Of a stretch of DNA of 47,993 nt, positions 1-7,717 are shown piece after piece. Numbering within the stretch: the stretch's first letter is position 1; every line of letters begins with the position of its first letter. Made by a program: the position numbers and the translations under genes. The DNA is from GCA-002727735 sp036159515 (GTDB lineage: Bacteria > Bacteroidota > Bacteroidia > Flavobacteriales_D > Parvicellaceae), in the NCBI GenBank assembly GCA_036159515.1, contig JAYYEV010000063.1:1-47993 (forward strand), in the 5' to 3' direction. The notes below the pieces were generated by a model. The model was not told the DNA's origin. It did not search any database and worked only from the letters and a program-made list of their open reading frames with translations.

Positions 1-1
1 T

Positions 2-211
2 GCATCTGCGGGTACAGGTGTTATTGCGGGTGGTGCTATGCGTGCCGTTTTGGAAAGTGCCGGTATTAAAAACGTATTAGCAAAATCACAAGGCTCTTCA
101 AACCCTCACAACGTAGTTAAAGCTACTTTCAAAGCTTTATCCATGCTAAGAGATGCAAATAGTATTGCGCAACAGAGAGGTGTTAGCTTAGAAAAAGTAT
201 ATAACGGTTAA
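2..211 (+). CDS. rpsE: 30S ribosomal protein S5 (C-terminal part)
   Basis: The frame is open from the first bases and ends at TAA 209-211. It reads ASAGTGVIAGG..., then NVLAKSQGS and the C-terminal KVYNG. This is the second half of S5, a small-subunit protein involved in decoding accuracy. The 5' part lies outside the window. It is followed 9 bases later by rpmD, the usual spc-operon order. The assignment rests on the recognisable S5 C-terminal domain and on the context. Confidence 0.95.
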   Translation, partial: ASAGTGVIAGGAMRAVLESAGIKNVLAKSQGSSNPHNVVKATFKALSMLRDANSIAQQRGVSLEKVYNG

Positions 212-220
212 TTGTAAGTT

Positions 221-397
221 ATGGGAAAGATTAAGGTAACTCAAGTTAAAAGCGCTATAAATAGAACCGTTAGAAAAAAATTAAAACTAAAGGCTTTGGT
301 CCTTGGAAAAATTAATAGAACAGTTGAACATGAAGCTACTCCACAAATCTTAGGTATGGTCAAACGTGTTGAACACTTAGTAAGAATAGAAAAATAA
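221..397 (+). CDS. rpmD: 50S ribosomal protein L30
   Basis: This 58-residue ORF begins MGKIKVTQVKSAINR and ends EHLVRIEK. It has the length and basic composition of L30, including the typical LGKINRTVEH and GMVKRVEHLV segments. L30 is a small non-essential-type protein of the large subunit. It sits between rpsE and rplO as in most bacteria, with 9 and 14 base gaps, so it is clearly part of the same transcript. No alternative start is plausible because the ATG gives the standard N-terminus. Confidence 0.95.
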   Translation: MGKIKVTQVKSAINRTVRKKLKLKALVLGKINRTVEHEATPQILGMVKRVEHLVRIEK

Positions 398-411
398 GAA
401 ATTTAGAACAG

Positions 412-882
412 ATGAAATTACATTCACTAAAACCTGCAGAAGGATCTACTAAATCAAAGAAAAGAGTAGGTAGAGGTCAGGGGTCTGGACATGGAGGAAC
501 CTCAACTAGAGGTCACAAGGGTGCGAAATCAAGATCTGGTTATAAGACTAAAATAGGTTTTGAAGGGGGGCAAATGCCACTTCAAAGACGAGTTCCTAAA
601 TTTGGATTTAAGAATATAAACAGAGTTGAATACAAAGGTATTAACTTGGATACTATCCAAGCATTAGTAGATAAAAGCAAGCCAAAATCAATAACACCTG
701 AAATCTTGGTTGAGAATGGTTTAGCAAATAAAAAAGATTTAATTAAAATTCTAGGTCGAGGTGAACTAACATCTAAAATTTCTATTTCTGCTCATGGATT
801 CTCTGCTAAGGCAAAATCAACAATAGAGGATTTAGGTGGAAAAGCTGAATTAATCGAAAAAAAGAAATCAAAAGCTGAATGA
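412..882 (+). CDS. rplO: 50S ribosomal protein L15
   Basis: L15 is a large-subunit assembly protein. The N-terminus MKLHSLKPAEGS, the glycine/arginine-rich region (about residues 18-45, KKRVGRGQGSGHGG) and the FEGGQMPLQRR motif (about 50-60) are diagnostic. At 156 residues it is slightly longer than the common 145-150, with a lysine-rich end. Its stop overlaps the secY start by four bases (ATGA at 879-882), implying translational coupling between L15 and the translocon gene. Confidence 0.97.
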   Translation: MKLHSLKPAEGSTKSKKRVGRGQGSGHGGTSTRGHKGAKSRSGYKTKIGFEGGQMPLQRRVPKFGFKNINRVEYKGINLDTIQALVDKSKPKSITPEILVENGLANKKDLIKILGRGELTSKISISAHGFSAKAKSTIEDLGGKAELIEKKKSKAE

Positions 883-2219
883 AAAATTTGTTCAAAGTCA
901 TAAAAGAAATCTGGACGGTAGACGAACTTAAAAAGAGAATTACCTACACACTTCTTCTTATATTAGTGTATAGAATAGGTTCATACATAGTATTACCTGG
1001 TATAGATGTAGAACAATTAAATGCCTCTGGTGGAGGAGATAATAGCATCTTGAATTTGATTAACATGTTTGCTGGAGGTGCTTTTTCTAGAGCATCAATC
1101 ATGGCACTTGGAATAATGCCCTACATTTCCGCGTCTATTGTAATGCAATTACTTGGAATGGCTGTACCAACTTTTCAGCGTCTTCAAAGAGAGGGAGAAA
1201 GTGGCAGAAAAAAAATCAATCAATACACTAGAATTCTTACGATTTTGATTTGTCTTTTTCAGTCTCCTAGTTACATGTGGGCCTATGTTGGAAGTTCAGT
1301 TGATTTACCTACGTTTGGTCAATCTCCACTTTTTTGGATACAAACGATTTCTATTTTAACTGCTGGAACCATGTTTGTAACCTGGTTAGGAGAGCGAATA
1401 ACGGACAGAGGAATTGGTAACGGAATATCTTTAATAATAACCATTGGAATTATCGCTGGTTTACCAGGCTCTTTCTTTCAAGAATTAGGGGCTAAGATTT
1501 ATGATGGAGGATTAGTTATTTTATTAGTTGAGCTTGTCATTTTACTTGTAGTTATATTAGTGACTATATTATTAGTTCAGGGTACAAGAAGAATTCCTGT
1601 GCATACTGCGAAAAGAGTAATTGGAAGAGGATCTAGACAGGCCTTAGCTGGAGGACAACGTAGTTATATTCCTTTAAAAATCAATCAAGCTGGTGTAATG
1701 CCAATTATTTTTGCTCAAGCATTAATGTTTTTACCTTCATTGATTTTCCAAAACACCTCATTCGGAGCTACGTTTTCTAATATTCAAGGATTTTGGTACA
1801 ATGCGGTATTCTTTTTTCTAATTGTTGTTTTCACCTATTTCTACACTGCAATTATGATGAATCCAAATCAAATGGCAGACGAGCTTAAAAGAAATGGATC
1901 ATTTATTCCTGGAGTTAAGCCAGGTAAGAAGACAGCCGATTTTATAGATAGTTTGATTTCTAGATTAGTATTCCCAGGTTCTATCTTTCTAGGTATAATA
2001 GCTATTTTACCCGCATTTGCAATGAATTTCGGAGTTCAACAAGGATTTGCATACTTCTTTGGAGGAACTTCATTACTTATTATGGTAGGTGTTGTTTTAG
2101 ACACCTTACAACAAATTGAAAGCCACCTATTGAATAGACATTACGATGGATTGATAAAAGGTGGTAGAATTAAGGGTAGATCATCAGCGTCAGCAGTGAC
2201 AATGAGTCAGGCCCTTTAA
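879..2219 (+). CDS. secY: Protein translocase subunit SecY
   Basis: SecY is the pore-forming subunit of the Sec translocon in the inner membrane, acting with SecE, SecG and SecA. The 446-residue protein has about ten hydrophobic segments. It shows the plug/TM2 region with ALGIMPYISASIVMQLL (about 75-92), the cytosolic loop with QGTRRIPVHTAKR (about 234-246), and the GTSLLIMVGVVLDT segment before the C-terminal tail. It overlaps rplO by ATGA and is followed directly by map. The adenylate kinase gene found here in many other phyla is instead at 20902, next to hpt and obg. Confidence 0.98.
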   Translation: MKNLFKVIKEIWTVDELKKRITYTLLLILVYRIGSYIVLPGIDVEQLNASGGGDNSILNLINMFAGGAFSRASIMALGIMPYISASIVMQLLGMAVPTFQRLQREGESGRKKINQYTRILTILICLFQSPSYMWAYVGSSVDLPTFGQSPLFWIQTISILTAGTMFVTWLGERITDRGIGNGISLIITIGIIAGLPGSFFQELGAKIYDGGLVILLVELVILLVVILVTILLVQGTRRIPVHTAKRVIGRGSRQALAGGQRSYIPLKINQAGVMPIIFAQALMFLPSLIFQNTSFGATFSNIQGFWYNAVFFFLIVVFTYFYTAIMMNPNQMADELKRNGSFIPGVKPGKKTADFIDSLISRLVFPGSIFLGIIAILPAFAMNFGVQQGFAYFFGGTSLLIMVGVVLDTLQQIESHLLNRHYDGLIKGGRIKGRSSASAVTMSQAL

Positions 2220-2232
2220 AAAGTTCTTTTCC

Positions 2233-3018
2233 ATGATTTTTTATAAAACTGGAGAAGAAATAGAACGAATTAGAAAAAGTTCTTTACTTGTTGGTAAAAC
2301 TTTAGCAGAGGTTGCTAAAAAAATCAAGCCTGGAGTTTCTACTTTGGAACTAGATAAGCTTGCTGAAGAATTCATAAGAGATCATGGTGCTGAACCTGGG
2401 TTTCTTGGATATGGAGGATTCCCTAACTCACTTTGTACGTCTGTAAATGAAGCAGTTGTACATGGTATACCTAATAAAAAACCACTAGAAAATGGCGATA
2501 TTGTCTCTATTGATTGTGGCGTATTATTAGATGAGTTTTATGGAGATTCAGCCTACACTTTTGAAGTTGGTGAAGTTAGTACTGAAGTCAAAAAACTTCT
2601 AGAAGTGACAAAAAGGTGTTTAGAATTAGCTGTTCAGCAAACTGTGTCCGGAAATCGTATTGGTGATATTGGATACGCTGTTCAACATCACGCTGAGAAA
2701 AATGGATATGGAGTGGTTAGAGAGCTTGTGGGCCATGGTTTGGGTAGAGGTTTACATGAAAAACCAGAAGTTCCAAATTACGGCAGAAAAGGAAAAGGTC
2801 ATAAACTCAAGCCTGGCATTGTTTTAGCCATTGAACCTATGATTAATTTAGGCAGAAAAGAAGTTACACAACTTGCCGATGGCTGGACAATAATTACAAA
2901 AGACAAGTTGCCTTCAGCTCATTTTGAGCATGATGTAGCAATAATGACAAACGGAAAAACTGAAGTTTTATCATCATTTGAAGAAATAGAAAAAGTAATA
3001 AAAGAAAAAAGTAATTAA
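2233..3018 (+). CDS. map: Type I methionine aminopeptidase
   Basis: This enzyme removes the initiator methionine from nascent proteins in the cytosol. The 261 residues have the type I length without an N-terminal extension. The five metal ligands are visible in their usual motifs: the aspartates of SIDCGV and GDSAYTF, the histidine of GHGLGRGLHE, the glutamate of AIEPMI, and the last glutamate of FEHDVA. The start MIFYKTGEEIE is typical for Bacteroidota. It follows secY by 13 bases and precedes infA by one base, consistent with one spc/alpha transcript. Confidence 0.97.
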   Translation: MIFYKTGEEIERIRKSSLLVGKTLAEVAKKIKPGVSTLELDKLAEEFIRDHGAEPGFLGYGGFPNSLCTSVNEAVVHGIPNKKPLENGDIVSIDCGVLLDEFYGDSAYTFEVGEVSTEVKKLLEVTKRCLELAVQQTVSGNRIGDIGYAVQHHAEKNGYGVVRELVGHGLGRGLHEKPEVPNYGRKGKGHKLKPGIVLAIEPMINLGRKEVTQLADGWTIITKDKLPSAHFEHDVAIMTNGKTEVLSSFEEIEKVIKEKSN

Positions 3019-3019
3019 T

Positions 3020-3238
3020 ATGGCAAAACAAACATCAATAGAACAAGATGGAACCATTACAGAGGCATTATCTAATGCTATGTTCAGAGTTGAGCTAGAA
3101 AATGGTCATATTATTACCGCTCATATTTCTGGAAAAATGAGAATGAATTACATCCGAATTCTTCCAGGTGATAAAGTTAAAGTAGAAATGTCTCCATATG
3201 ATTTAACAAAAGGGAGAATAACATTTAGATACAAATAA
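3020..3238 (+). CDS. infA: Translation initiation factor IF-1
   Basis: IF-1 is a 72-residue S1/OB-fold protein that occupies the ribosomal A site during initiation. MAKQTSIEQDG, NAMFRVELENGH, GKMRMNYIRILPGDKV and KGRITFRYK match the family along its whole length. The start lies one base after the map stop. It leads directly into rpmJ, 6 bases on. This map-infA-rpmJ-rpsM order is the common one at the junction of spc and alpha operons. Confidence 0.97.
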   Translation: MAKQTSIEQDGTITEALSNAMFRVELENGHIITAHISGKMRMNYIRILPGDKVKVEMSPYDLTKGRITFRYK

Positions 3239-3244
3239 AGTAAA

Positions 3245-3361
3245 ATGAAAGTAAGAGCTTCCATAAAAAAACGATCAGCGGATTGCAAAATTGTAAGACG
3301 TAAAGGTAGATTGTATGTAATTAACAAAAAGAACCCAAAGTTCAAACAAAGACAAGGATAA
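3245..3361 (+). CDS. rpmJ: 50S ribosomal protein L36, zinc-ligand-poor form
   Basis: This 38-residue gene starts at ATG 3245 and ends at TAA 3359-3361. It reads MKVRASIKKRSADCKIVRR and ends in KFKQRQG, the L36 signature. Zinc-binding L36 proteins have a C-x2-C-x12-C-x4-H set of ligands. Here only Cys14 remains; the other three positions are Ser11, Asn27 and Phe33. The protein therefore probably does not hold zinc. It lies 6 bases after infA and 4 bases before rpsM. Confidence 0.95.
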   Translation: MKVRASIKKRSADCKIVRRKGRLYVINKKNPKFKQRQG

Positions 3362-3365
3362 TATC

Positions 3366-3743
3366 ATGGCAAGAATAGCAGGTATAGATTTACCAAAAAA
3401 CAAAAGAGGTGTCATAGGTTTAACTTATATATTTGGCATCGGAAAAAGCACCGCACAAAAAATACTTAGTGAAGCAGGTGTTGATGAAAATATCAAGGTA
3501 CAAGATTGGAATGATGATCAACTTGGAAAAATCAGAAAAGTCATCAGCGAAGATTATAAAGTTGAAGGTGCTCTAAGATCCGAAGTTCAGCTCAATATTA
3601 AACGTCTTATGGATATAGGTGCTCAGAGAGGTATCAGACATCGTTTAGGATTACCCTTGAGAGGTCAACGTACCAAAAATAATTCAAGAACCAGAAAAGG
3701 GAAAAGAAAAACAGTTGCTAATAAGAAAAAAGCAACTAAATAA
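3366..3743 (+). CDS. rpsM: 30S ribosomal protein S13
   Basis: S13 sits in the head of the small subunit and contacts the P-site tRNA and the central bridge. The N-terminus MARIAGIDLPKNKRG, the helix-two-turn-helix region with YIFGIGKSTAQKIL (about 22-35) and the C-terminal GLPLRGQRTKNNSRTRKG are all typical. Length is 125 residues. It opens the alpha-operon part of the cluster (rpsM-rpsK-rpsD-rpoA-rplQ). I see no long leader in front of it, only four bases after rpmJ. Confidence 0.97.
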   Translation: MARIAGIDLPKNKRGVIGLTYIFGIGKSTAQKILSEAGVDENIKVQDWNDDQLGKIRKVISEDYKVEGALRSEVQLNIKRLMDIGAQRGIRHRLGLPLRGQRTKNNSRTRKGKRKTVANKKKATK

Positions 3744-3761
3744 TACTAAAGTATAGGTAGT

Positions 3762-4145
3762 ATGGCAAAGCAAACAAAAAAGAAAAAAAACGTTCAAATT
3801 AACCCTGTTGGAGAAGCTCATATACAAGCTTCTTTCAATAATATCATTATTTCACTATGCAATGATAAAGGCCAGGTAATTTCTTGGTCATCAGCTGGTA
3901 AAATGGGATTCAGAGGTTCTAAGAAAAACACACCGTATGCTGCTCAGGTAGCTGCAGAAGATTGTGCTAAAGAAGCATTTGAATTTGGGTTAAGAAAAGT
4001 GAAAGTTTTTGTAAAAGGTCCTGGTGCGGGTAGAGAATCTGCTATCAGAAGTATTCATAATAGTGGCATTGAAGTTACAGAAATTGTAGATGTGACTCCT
4101 ATTCCTCATAATGGATGTAGACCACCTAAGAAAAGAAGAGTATAA
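3762..4145 (+). CDS. rpsK: 30S ribosomal protein S11
   Basis: S11 is a small-subunit platform protein near the mRNA exit. The 127 residues contain NNIIISLCNDKGQVISWSSAGKMGF (positions about 27-51), the VKGPGAGRESAIR loop (about 83-95) and the C-terminal TPIPHNGCRPPKKRRV. It follows rpsM by 18 bases. The 76-base gap behind it, before rpsD, is the longest within this ribosomal block and contains a structured element described separately. Confidence 0.97.
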   Translation: MAKQTKKKKNVQINPVGEAHIQASFNNIIISLCNDKGQVISWSSAGKMGFRGSKKNTPYAAQVAAEDCAKEAFEFGLRKVKVFVKGPGAGRESAIRSIHNSGIEVTEIVDVTPIPHNGCRPPKKRRV

Positions 4146-4157
4146 ATCAATAAACCA

Positions 4158-4206
4158 GAAAAGTTTATCATCGAAGGATAAAGACCTTAATTCATGATAA
4201 CTTTTC
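4158..4206 (+). promoter_or_regulatory. Two-tier RNA hairpin in front of rpsD (candidate leader element)
   Basis: In the rpsK-rpsD gap, bases 4158-4171 pair with 4194-4206, giving 13 pairs with one bulged T. A second stem of four pairs, AAGG 4174-4177 with CCTT 4185-4188, sits inside it under a seven-base loop. The hairpin ends 15 bases before the rpsD ATG and lacks a T-run, so it is not a plain terminator. S4 is an autogenous repressor in other bacteria, so a role in rpsD control is plausible, but that is inference. Confidence 0.5.
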
Positions 4207-4221
4207 ACAACAAATAAATAA

Positions 4222-4827
4222 ATGGCAAGATATAAAGGTCCTAAATCTAAAATCGCTAGAAAATTCAGAGAGCCCATTTTTGGTCCTGATAAAGCGTTAG
4301 AAAAGAAAAATTATCCTCCAGGAGTTCATGGTCCTAATAAAAGGAGGATGAAGAGATCGGAGTATGCAATACAATTAGCTGAAAAACAAAAGGCTAAGTA
4401 TACGTATGGAATTCTAGAGAGACAATTCTCTAATATGTTTAAAAAAGCATCATCTAAGTCTGGAATTACTGGTGAAATTTTACTTCAGTTATGTGAAATG
4501 AGATTAGATAATGTGGTATTCAGATTAGGTATTTCACCCTCTAGAAGAGGCGCTCGACAGCTTGTGACTCACAGACACATTACTGTAAATGGCAAAATTG
4601 TAAATATTCCATCATTCAGTCTAAGAGTTGGAGATGTGGTAGGGGTAAGAGAAAAGTCTAAATCCCTACAAGTAGTTACTGCTTCATTGAATTCAGATCA
4701 TAATGTAATTGAATGGCTTCTTTGGGATAGTTCTGCTATGTCAGGGGAAGTTAAAGCAGAGCCAACAAGGGAGCAAATTTCAGAAAATATTAAAGAACAA
4801 TTAATCGTAGAACTTTACTCTAAATAA
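4222..4827 (+). CDS. rpsD: 30S ribosomal protein S4
   Basis: S4 is a primary binder of 16S rRNA and nucleates small-subunit assembly. The start MARYKGPKSKIARKFREP, the YGILERQFSNMFKKA region and the S4 RNA-binding domain (about residues 92-150, RLDNVVFRLGISPSRRGARQLV and HRHITVNGK) are clear. Length is 201 residues, standard for the family. It lacks the four-cysteine zinc motif that some bacterial S4 proteins carry at the N-terminus. In E. coli and B. subtilis S4 represses its own operon; here a hairpin precedes the gene. Confidence 0.97.
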   Translation: MARYKGPKSKIARKFREPIFGPDKALEKKNYPPGVHGPNKRRMKRSEYAIQLAEKQKAKYTYGILERQFSNMFKKASSKSGITGEILLQLCEMRLDNVVFRLGISPSRRGARQLVTHRHITVNGKIVNIPSFSLRVGDVVGVREKSKSLQVVTASLNSDHNVIEWLLWDSSAMSGEVKAEPTREQISENIKEQLIVELYSK

Positions 4828-4850
4828 TAGAGTTAAATAAAATTAAAAAT

Positions 4851-5843
4851 ATGGCAATTTTAGATTTCCAAAAACCAGAAAAAGTAATTATGCTAGAATC
4901 ATCTGACTTTAGAGGTCAGTTTGAATTTAGACCATTAGAGCCAGGTTATGGTATAACTGTGGGTAATGCTTTAAGAAGAATATTATTAAACTCACTAGAA
5001 GGTTTTGCTATTACAGCAATCAAGATAGAAGGAGTTGATCACGAGTTTTCAACCATTAAAGGAGTTGTTGAAGATGTAACCGAAATGGTTTTAAATCTTA
5101 AACAAGTAAGATTTAAAAGACAAATCGAGGACTCAGAAACGGAAGAGGTAAATATCACCGTCTCTGGACAAGAAACATTTACAGCTGGTGATATCGGAAA
5201 ATTCACGTCTTCATTTCAGGTGTTAAATACAGATCATGTTATCTGTCACATGGAAAAATCAGTTAAATTAAACATGCAAATTACTATCCAAAAAGGAAGA
5301 GGGTATGTTCCAGCTGAAGAAAATAAAACAGAAACGGCAGCAGTAGGTACAATATTTACGGATGCTATTTTCACTCCCATCAGAAATGTAAAATATACTG
5401 TGGACAACTATAGGGTAGAACAAAAAACAGACTATGAAAAATTAATTTTTGATATAGATACTGACGGTTCAATACATCCCAAAGAGGCTTTGAAAGAGGC
5501 AGCTCGTATATTGATTCACCATTTTATGTTATTTTCTGATGAAAAAATCACACTTGATGAAGACGAAAAATCAGAAACCGAAGAGTTTGATGAGACTTCG
5601 TTACACATGAGACAGTTGTTAAAGACAAGATTGGTAGATATGGATCTTTCAGTTAGAGCTTTAAACTGCTTAAAAGCGGCTGACGTGGAAACATTGGGAG
5701 AATTGGTAGCATACAATAAAAATGATTTGTTAAAATTCAGAAACTTTGGTAAGAAATCACTTACTGAACTTGATGATTTAATAGAATCAAAAGGCTTATC
5801 TTTTGGTATGGATGTTTCTAAGTACAAATTAGACAGAGATTAA
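4851..5843 (+). CDS. rpoA: RNA polymerase alpha subunit
   Basis: RpoA is the assembly platform of RNA polymerase. The N-terminal dimerisation domain spans about residues 1-235 and includes EPGYGITVGNALRRILLNSLEG (about 31-52). An acidic linker follows, then the helix-hairpin-helix C-terminal domain (about 265-330, with LSVRALNCLKAA and RNFGKKSLTEL) that contacts UP elements and activators. At 330 residues it is full length. It lies 23 bases after rpsD and 27 before rplQ, completing the alpha-operon core. Confidence 0.98.
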   Translation: MAILDFQKPEKVIMLESSDFRGQFEFRPLEPGYGITVGNALRRILLNSLEGFAITAIKIEGVDHEFSTIKGVVEDVTEMVLNLKQVRFKRQIEDSETEEVNITVSGQETFTAGDIGKFTSSFQVLNTDHVICHMEKSVKLNMQITIQKGRGYVPAEENKTETAAVGTIFTDAIFTPIRNVKYTVDNYRVEQKTDYEKLIFDIDTDGSIHPKEALKEAARILIHHFMLFSDEKITLDEDEKSETEEFDETSLHMRQLLKTRLVDMDLSVRALNCLKAADVETLGELVAYNKNDLLKFRNFGKKSLTELDDLIESKGLSFGMDVSKYKLDRD

Positions 5844-5870
5844 CTCGTAGGACGTATTAAATAAATTGAT

Positions 5871-6494
5871 ATGAGACACGGCAAAAAAATAAATCATTTG
5901 AGCAGAAAAACAGCGCACAGAAGTGCAATGCTTGCCAATATGGCCTGTTCATTGATTGAGCACAAAAGAATAAATACAACGCTTGCTAAGGCTAAAGCTT
6001 TAAGAAAGTATGTAGAACCTTTGATTACTAAATCTAAGGACGACACTACACATAACAGAAGGGTTGTATTCAGTTATTTAAAAGATAAAAAGGCATCTTC
6101 TACTCTTTTTAGAGATGTTGCACCTAAGATAAATGATAGACCAGGAGGGTATACAAGAATAATAAAATTAAATAACAGATTAGGTGATAATGCTGAAATG
6201 GCTATGATTGAGTTAGTTGACTTTAATGAGTTATTAACAAAAGATCAAGCTAAAAAGAAGAAGACAAGAAGAAGAGGAGGTAAGAAACCCGCTTCTGCTG
6301 CTCCAATCTCAGCTCCAGTCGAAGATGCAGAAATTGTTGAAAATGAAGAGGTTGAAATAGTTGATGAAAATAAAGACGTTGAAGCACCTGAAGATTCCGT
6401 AAAGGAAGTTAAGGATGAGAATACAGCAAAAAAAGATGATTCATCTGATCAAAATGAAGACGAAACTTCTGAAAAAGAAAAAAATAAAGATTAA
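5871..6494 (+). CDS. rplQ: 50S ribosomal protein L17 with long acidic tail
   Basis: The first about 122 residues are canonical L17, a large-subunit protein near the exit tunnel: MRHGKKINHLSRKTAHR, LANMACSLIEHKRI and GDNAEMAMIELVDF. A further about 85 residues follow: first a basic run (KKKKTRRRGGKK), then alanine/proline, then a strongly acidic glutamate/aspartate/lysine tail. E. coli L17 is only 127 residues. Extended L17 tails are common in Bacteroidota, but their function is not known to me. A terminator follows, so this is the last gene of the ribosomal transcript. Confidence 0.96.
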   Translation: MRHGKKINHLSRKTAHRSAMLANMACSLIEHKRINTTLAKAKALRKYVEPLITKSKDDTTHNRRVVFSYLKDKKASSTLFRDVAPKINDRPGGYTRIIKLNNRLGDNAEMAMIELVDFNELLTKDQAKKKKTRRRGGKKPASAAPISAPVEDAEIVENEEVEIVDENKDVEAPEDSVKEVKDENTAKKDDSSDQNEDETSEKEKNKD

Positions 6495-6514
6495 ATGATT
6501 TTATTTATTTAATT

Positions 6515-6549
6515 AAAAAGGGTGGTTATTAATAACTGCCCTTTTTTTT
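6515..6549 (+). terminator. Intrinsic terminator after rplQ
   Basis: AAAAAGGGTGGTTATT pairs with AATAACTGCCCTTTTT over up to 16 positions, including two G-U wobble pairs, and runs into eight consecutive T residues. It begins 20 bases after the rplQ stop. The A-run before the stem could also make it work on the opposite strand. It separates the ribosomal block from carA. Confidence 0.9.
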
Positions 6550-6585
6550 GTTCATAAATAAATTATTAAAATTTCAAGTAACAAT

Positions 6586-6593
6586 TATTTTTG
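6586..6593 (+). promoter_or_regulatory. Candidate -7 promoter element for carA
   Basis: TATTTTTG matches the Bacteroidota -7 consensus TAnnTTTG exactly. A TTA at 6563-6565 is the nearest imperfect match to the -33 TTG, with a 20-base spacer. The carA ATG begins only five bases after the element, so transcription would start at or within one or two bases of the start codon, giving a leaderless or nearly leaderless mRNA. Confidence 0.55.
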
Positions 6594-6597
6594 TAGG

Positions 6598-7713
6598 ATG
6601 CAAACAAATAACACACCAGCGATATTAATACTAGCAGATGGAACAGTATTTAAAGGAAATGCCTGTGGTAAAATTGGAACCACTACAGGAGAAATTGCTT
6701 TTAATACAGGGATGTCTGGATATCAAGAAATCTTTACTGACCCCTCATACCATGGACAAATTATTACCATGGCTAATGCACATATTGGAAATTACGGAGC
6801 TCACGAAGAAGAAATAGAATCTAACACCGCTCAAATCAAGGGGTTGGTAGTAAAGAAATTTGCAAATCATTATTCTAGATATGGTAACAAGTCTACTCTC
6901 CTTCAGGATTTCTTAGTAAAAGATAATGTGGTTGGAATAAAAGATGTGGATACAAGAGCTCTCATTAGTCATATCAGAGAAAATGGAGCTCAGAATGCTA
7001 TAATATCTTCAGAAAATTTAGACGTCAAAGAATTAAACTCAAAACTTGAAGAAGCACCCAATATGAAAGGACTTGAGTTGGCATCTAAAGTTTCTACAAA
7101 ATCTACCTATACTGAAGGCAAAGGTCAATTTAATATTGCATTAATAGATTATGGAGTTAAAAAGAACATAATTAGATGTCTAGTTGATAGAGATTGTACG
7201 GTAAAAGTATTTCCCTATGATACACCGCTTTCGGACATTGAAGATTTCAATCCAGATGGAATAATGTTGTCAAATGGTCCTGGAGATCCAGAACCCTTAA
7301 AGGAACAAATCGAAGTTGTAAGGCAATTGGTAGAAAAAGACTATCCCATTTTTGGAATCTGTTTAGGTCATCAAATTCTATCCCTTTCACAAGGGTTAAA
7401 AACAGAAAAGATGCACAATGGACATAGAGGCATTAATCACCCAGTCAAAAATTTAATGACTGGTAAGTGTGAGATTACGTCACAAAATCACGGATTTGTG
7501 GTTCAAAAGTCTGCAGTTGATAATAATGACGATATTGAATTAACACACATTCATTTAAATGATCAAACGGTTGCTGGTATTTCGGTGAAGAATAAAAAAG
7601 CTTTTTCAGTCCAATATCATCCAGAATCATCACCTGGGCCGAACGATTCAAGGTATTTATTTGATCAATTTGTAGATGTGGTTTCAAAAAGTAAATTAGA
7701 ATTAGTAAACTAA
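6598..7713 (+). CDS. carA: Carbamoyl-phosphate synthase small subunit
   Basis: CarA is the glutamine amidotransferase subunit. It supplies ammonia to CarB for carbamoyl phosphate, the precursor of pyrimidines and arginine. The N-terminal CPSase small domain (about 1-150) contains GEIAFNTGMSGYQEI. The class I amidotransferase domain (about 175-365) contains the nucleophile Cys255 in GICLGHQ and the His/Glu of QYHPESSPGP. At 371 residues it is complete. carB is not in the window. It follows the rplQ terminator and is four bases from eno; rplQ-carA-eno order is common in flavobacteria. Confidence 0.97.
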   Translation: MQTNNTPAILILADGTVFKGNACGKIGTTTGEIAFNTGMSGYQEIFTDPSYHGQIITMANAHIGNYGAHEEEIESNTAQIKGLVVKKFANHYSRYGNKSTLLQDFLVKDNVVGIKDVDTRALISHIRENGAQNAIISSENLDVKELNSKLEEAPNMKGLELASKVSTKSTYTEGKGQFNIALIDYGVKKNIIRCLVDRDCTVKVFPYDTPLSDIEDFNPDGIMLSNGPGDPEPLKEQIEVVRQLVEKDYPIFGICLGHQILSLSQGLKTEKMHNGHRGINHPVKNLMTGKCEITSQNHGFVVQKSAVDNNDDIELTHIHLNDQTVAGISVKNKKAFSVQYHPESSPGPNDSRYLFDQFVDVVSKSKLELVN

Positions 7714-7717
7714 ATAT

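Noticed and set aside
3148..3345. Minus-strand ORFs inside the ribosomal block and elsewhere (for example 3148-3345, 3990-4277, 5516-5827)
   Set aside because: They lie fully antisense to well-conserved genes and encode no recognisable domain; they are shadows of the coding strand.
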